Shown here in pieces: positions 61,501 through 64,000 of a stretch of DNA of 64,000 bases. How positions within the stretch are numbered: the first letter of the stretch is position 1; the number at the start of each line of letters is the position of its first letter. The notes below the pieces were generated by a model. It had not been told where the DNA came from. It did no database searches and worked only from the letters and a program-made list of their open reading frames with translations. The position numbers and the translations under genes are program-made. The stretch is from Cyclina sinensis (Eukaryota > Mollusca > Bivalvia > Venerida > Veneridae). Location: positions 34,204,647 to 34,268,646 of the forward strand of contig JAAONU010000016.1 in assembly GCA_012932295.1 (NCBI GenBank). Direction: 5' to 3'.

Positions 61501-63346
61501 AGATTGCAGAGCTGGATGAAGAGCTGCGACCCAGCTCTGCATTGATATAAGATTGCAGAGCTGGATGTAGAGCTGCGACCCAGCTCTGCAGTGATATAAG
61601 ATTGCAGAGCTGGATGTAGAGCTGCGACCCAGCTCTGCAGTGATATAAGATTGCAGAGCTGGATGTAGAGCTGCGACCCAGCTCTGCATTGATATAAGAT
61701 TGCAGAGCTGGATGTAGGTCTGTAATTATATAAGATTGCAGAGCTGGATGTAAGTCTGCGACCCAGTTCTGCAATAATATAAGATCGCAGAGCTTGATGT
61801 AGAGCTGCGAACCAGCTCTGCAATGATATAAGATATCAGAGCTGGATGTAGAGCTGCGACCCAGCTCTGCAGTGATATAAGATTGCAGAGCTGGATGTAG
61901 AGCTGCGACCCAGCTCTGCAGTGATATAAGATTGCAGAGCTGGATGTAGAGCTGCGACCCAGCTCTGCATTGATATAAGATTGCAGAGCTAGATGTAGAG
62001 CTGCGACCAAGCTCTGCAATTATAAAATTGCAGAGCTGGATGTAGAGCTGCGACCCAGCTCTGCAATGATATAAGATCGCAGAGCTGGATGTAGAGCTGC
62101 GACCAAGCTCTGCAATGATATAAGATTGCAGAGCTAGATGTAGAGCTGCGACCAAGCTCAGCAATTATAAGATTGCAGAGCTGGATGTAGAGCTGCGACC
62201 CAGCTCTGCAATTATATAAGATCGCAGAGCTGGATGTAGAGCTGCAATGATATAAGATTGCAGAGCTGGATGTAGAGCTGCGACCCAGCTCTGCAATGAT
62301 ATAAGATTGCAGAGCTGGATGTAGAGCTGCGACCCAGCTCTGCAATGATATTAGATTGCAGAGCTGGATGTAGAGCTGCGACCCAGCTCTGCAATGATAT
62401 AAGATTGCAGAGCTGGATATACATGCGACCCAGCTGTGCAATGATATAAGATTTCAGAGCTAGATGTAGATCTACGACCCAGCTATGCAATGATATTAGA
62501 TTGCAGAACTGGGTGTAGAGCTGCAACCCAGCTCTGCAATGATATAAGATTGCAGAGCTGGATGTAGGTCCGTAATTATATAAGATTGCATAGCTGGATG
62601 TAAGTCTGCGACCCAGCTATGCAATGATATAAGATTGCAGAGGTGGATGTAGAGCTGCGACCCAGCTCTGCAATGATATAAGATTGCAGAGCCAGATGTA
62701 GAGCTGCGACCCAGCTCTGCAATTATAATATTGCAGAGCTGGATGTAGAGCTGCGACCCAGCTCTGCAATGATATAAGATTGCAGAGCCAGATGTAGAGC
62801 TACGACCCAGCTCTGCAATTATAAGATTGCAGAGCTGGATGTAGAGCTGCGACCCAGCTCTGCAATGATATAAGATCGCAGAGCTGGATGTAGAGCTGCG
62901 AACCAGCTCTGCAATGATATAAGATCGCAGAGCTGGATGTAGAGCTGCGAACCAGCTCTGCAATGATATAAGATTGCAGAGCTGGATGTAGAGCTGCGAC
63001 CCAGCTCTGCAGTGATATAAGATTGCAGAGCTGGATGTAGAGCTGCGACCCAGCTCTGCAGTGATATAAGATTGCAGAGCTGGATGTAGAGCTGCGACCC
63101 AGCTCTGCAGTGATATAAGATTGCAGAGCTGGATGTAGAGCTGCGACCCAGCTCTGCAGTGATATAAGATTGCAGAGCTGGATGTAGAGCTGCGACCCAG
63201 CTCTGCATTGATATAAGATTGCAGAGCTGGATGTAGAGCTGCGACCCAGCTCTGCAGTGATATAAGATTGCAGAGCTGGATGTAGAGCTGCGACCCAGCT
63301 CTGCATTGATATAAGATTGCAGAGCTAGATGTAGAGCTGCGATCTA
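58600..63346 (-). repeat. Right arm: same 49-bp satellite in reverse orientation, about 90 copies
   Basis: Reverse-complement monomers of the left arm. The first 350 bp (58,600-58,980) are heavily worn; copies towards 63,346 are nearly uniform. A distinctive block with GTAAATCTACGACC or GTAGATCTACGACC, CAGCTATGCAATG and GGTCCGTAATTATATAAG recurs near 59,060, 59,960 and 62,455, marking higher-order copies. Confidence 0.95.
61060..61275 (+). repeat. Inverted block within the right arm
   Basis: Orientation flips at about 61,060 and flips back at about 61,275. In reverse complement the block matches 62,446-62,655, including the rare GCAGAGGTGGATG variant (62,636) and the GGTCCGTAATTATATAAG segment. 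Confidence 0.85.
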
Positions 63347-63375
63347 TGTGCCAACTTCACGTTCATAATATTTTC

Positions 63376-63700
63376 TTCCATTTTTAGCGGACATTCTTGT
63401 ACCAGTTTTTATTGTAGGATATTATTAACGTGTTGAAATGCTATGTAAATGATAATGTATAACTTGTAATGTATCCAGGTAAGGTTGATTTAAAATGAAT
63501 ACTTTTGAAAACAAAGTCGTGTGCAAACATGGCGATTTATTTCTTCCATTTTTTCGGATATAACCTGTTACCGGACATGTAGTTCTTGTACCAGTTTTTA
63601 TCGTAGGCATTTGTCAACATGATACAATGCTTATAATGTTAAACTTGTTATGTATCCATCTAAGGTTGATTTAAAATGAATATTTTAGAAAACTAAGCCA
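63376..63700. repeat. Two diverged tandem copies of a 170-bp segment in the original intron
   Basis: TTCTTCCATTTTT, then TTCTTGTACCAGTTTTTAT, then ATGTATCCA, then AAGGTTGATTTAAAATGAAT occur twice (about 63,372-63,525 and 63,540-63,690). The sequence is the remainder of the intron after the foldback element. Confidence 0.8.
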
Positions 63701-63789
63701 CAGTCCAAAATATGATAAAAAATAAAAATTTAAGTAGTGGTTTTCAAATGGAAAGTATGAACTGAGAAAATTGTGTGTGTGTTTTTTAG

Positions 63790-63983
63790 GTAATACAACA
63801 AATTTACAGCAGCATTTAGACAAACATCACCATAACACTGATGAAACTAGTCATACTGCATCTAGCTCAAGACCTGCCCCTGCATCAAAACTATTCCAGC
63901 CTCGGATTGACACGCCACTTTCGACAAAGGTCAATAAAATGATTGGAAATGAACAGAAAAAAAGTTGGATGACCTTACTTTAA
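63790..63983 (+). CDS. BED zinc finger protein (hAT transposase/ZBED-like), exon 2, possibly frameshifted
   Basis: The acceptor TTTTTTAG ends at 63,789. The exon starts with the two bases completing Gly and reads NTTNLQQHLDKHHHNTDE, supplying the H-x3-H (63,813 and 63,825) that completes the BED finger C-x2-C-x15-H-x3-H. A Ser/Thr/Ala/Pro linker follows, then KLFQPRIDTPLSTKVNKMI. The frame stops at TAA 63,981. Just before, a run of seven A (63,957-63,963) is followed, in the frame one base shifted, by an open amphipathic stretch (KLDDLTLKLL) that looks more like the start of the transposase body. So one base may be missing in the A run, by mutation or sequencing error. The catalytic RNase-H-like domain would lie beyond the window. 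Confidence 0.75.
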
Positions 63984-64000
63984 AACTTCTAGTCGGAAAA

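Larger units (their letters stand above)
54646..63366. mobile_element. 8.7-kb foldback element inserted in the BED-finger intron, 9-bp target duplication
   Basis: The outer 117 bp (54,646-54,762 and 63,250-63,366) are identical in inverted orientation, starting ATGAACGTGAAGTTGGCACA. Perfect copies of AATATTTTC flank it at 54,637-54,645 and 63,367-63,375. The arms are arrays of a 49-bp unit in opposite orientations, about 1.7 kb on the left and 4.7 kb on the right, around a 2.25-kb centre. Long inverted ends made of tandem repeats with a 9-bp duplication are what is known of foldback elements such as Drosophila FB and of some Mutator-like elements. No transposase is seen inside, so it is presumably moved in trans. 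Confidence 0.9.

Noticed and set aside
59264..63306. Many 100-270 codon frames with HPALQSY, LYIQLCNLI or AELGRSSTSSSAI repeats
   Set aside because: Readings of the 49-bp foldback satellite in different frames; not genes.

Overview
The window looks like gene-poor, AT-rich repetitive DNA from an animal, most likely a marine bivalve mollusc. That call is an inference. It rests on spliceosomal introns, LINE 3' ends, hAT and BED-finger sequence, long minisatellites, and dispersed repeats of a style common in bivalves: blocks opening with AGCTCACCTGA-like ends followed by GTCCGTCG-rich sequence, and blocks ending in GGACGGACGGA runs. I see no bacterial operon, no rRNA, no convincing functional tRNA gene and no host gene with a complete reading frame.

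Layout. 1-600: 41-bp minisatellite cut by the window edge. 0.66-3.5 kb: remnants of LINE ORF1 (minus) and LINE ORF2 C-terminus (plus). 4.1-5.3 kb: 57-bp array. 7.5-9.5 kb: MITE-like element, diverged triplicated repeat, 36-bp array. 10.7-12.6 kb: 52-bp array with a sharp subfamily switch. 15.1-15.5 kb: 20-bp array. 16.2-18.2 kb: decayed YqaJ nuclease plus SWIM zinc-finger gene with a recognisable intron, lying between 43-44 bp inverted repeats. 18.5-22.5 kb and 24.6-25.7 kb: diverged dispersed repeats, with a LINE 3' end at 23.1-23.5 kb. 27.3-29.4 kb: homogeneous 41-bp array of about 50 copies. 31-34.3 kb: split 48-bp array. 35.3-39.4 kb: 38-bp array of about 107 copies. 39,023-45,510: direct tandem duplication (4,131 and 2,357 bp) holding nested foldback elements and palindromic MITEs. 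48.3-52.8 kb: small inverted-repeat elements and a non-autonomous hAT with a perfect 8-bp target duplication. 54.4-64 kb: a hAT/ZBED-type BED zinc finger split over two exons.

The most striking object lies in the intron of that BED-finger gene. An 8,721-bp foldback element occupies 54,646-63,366. Both arms are arrays of one 49-bp hairpin-forming monomer in opposite orientation. Its outer 117 bp are identical at both ends, and it is flanked by a perfect 9-bp duplication (AATATTTTC) starting three bases inside the splice donor. Without it the intron would be about 426 bp. I see no transposase inside it, so it is presumably non-autonomous. A smaller, independent foldback element with satellite-filled arms sits at 40.1-42.0 kb.

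Most long open frames here are by-products of tandem repeats without stop codons and are not annotated as genes. The real protein signals are transposon-derived: LINE ORF1 and ORF2 pieces, YqaJ-SWIM and the BED finger. All but the BED finger are clearly broken.
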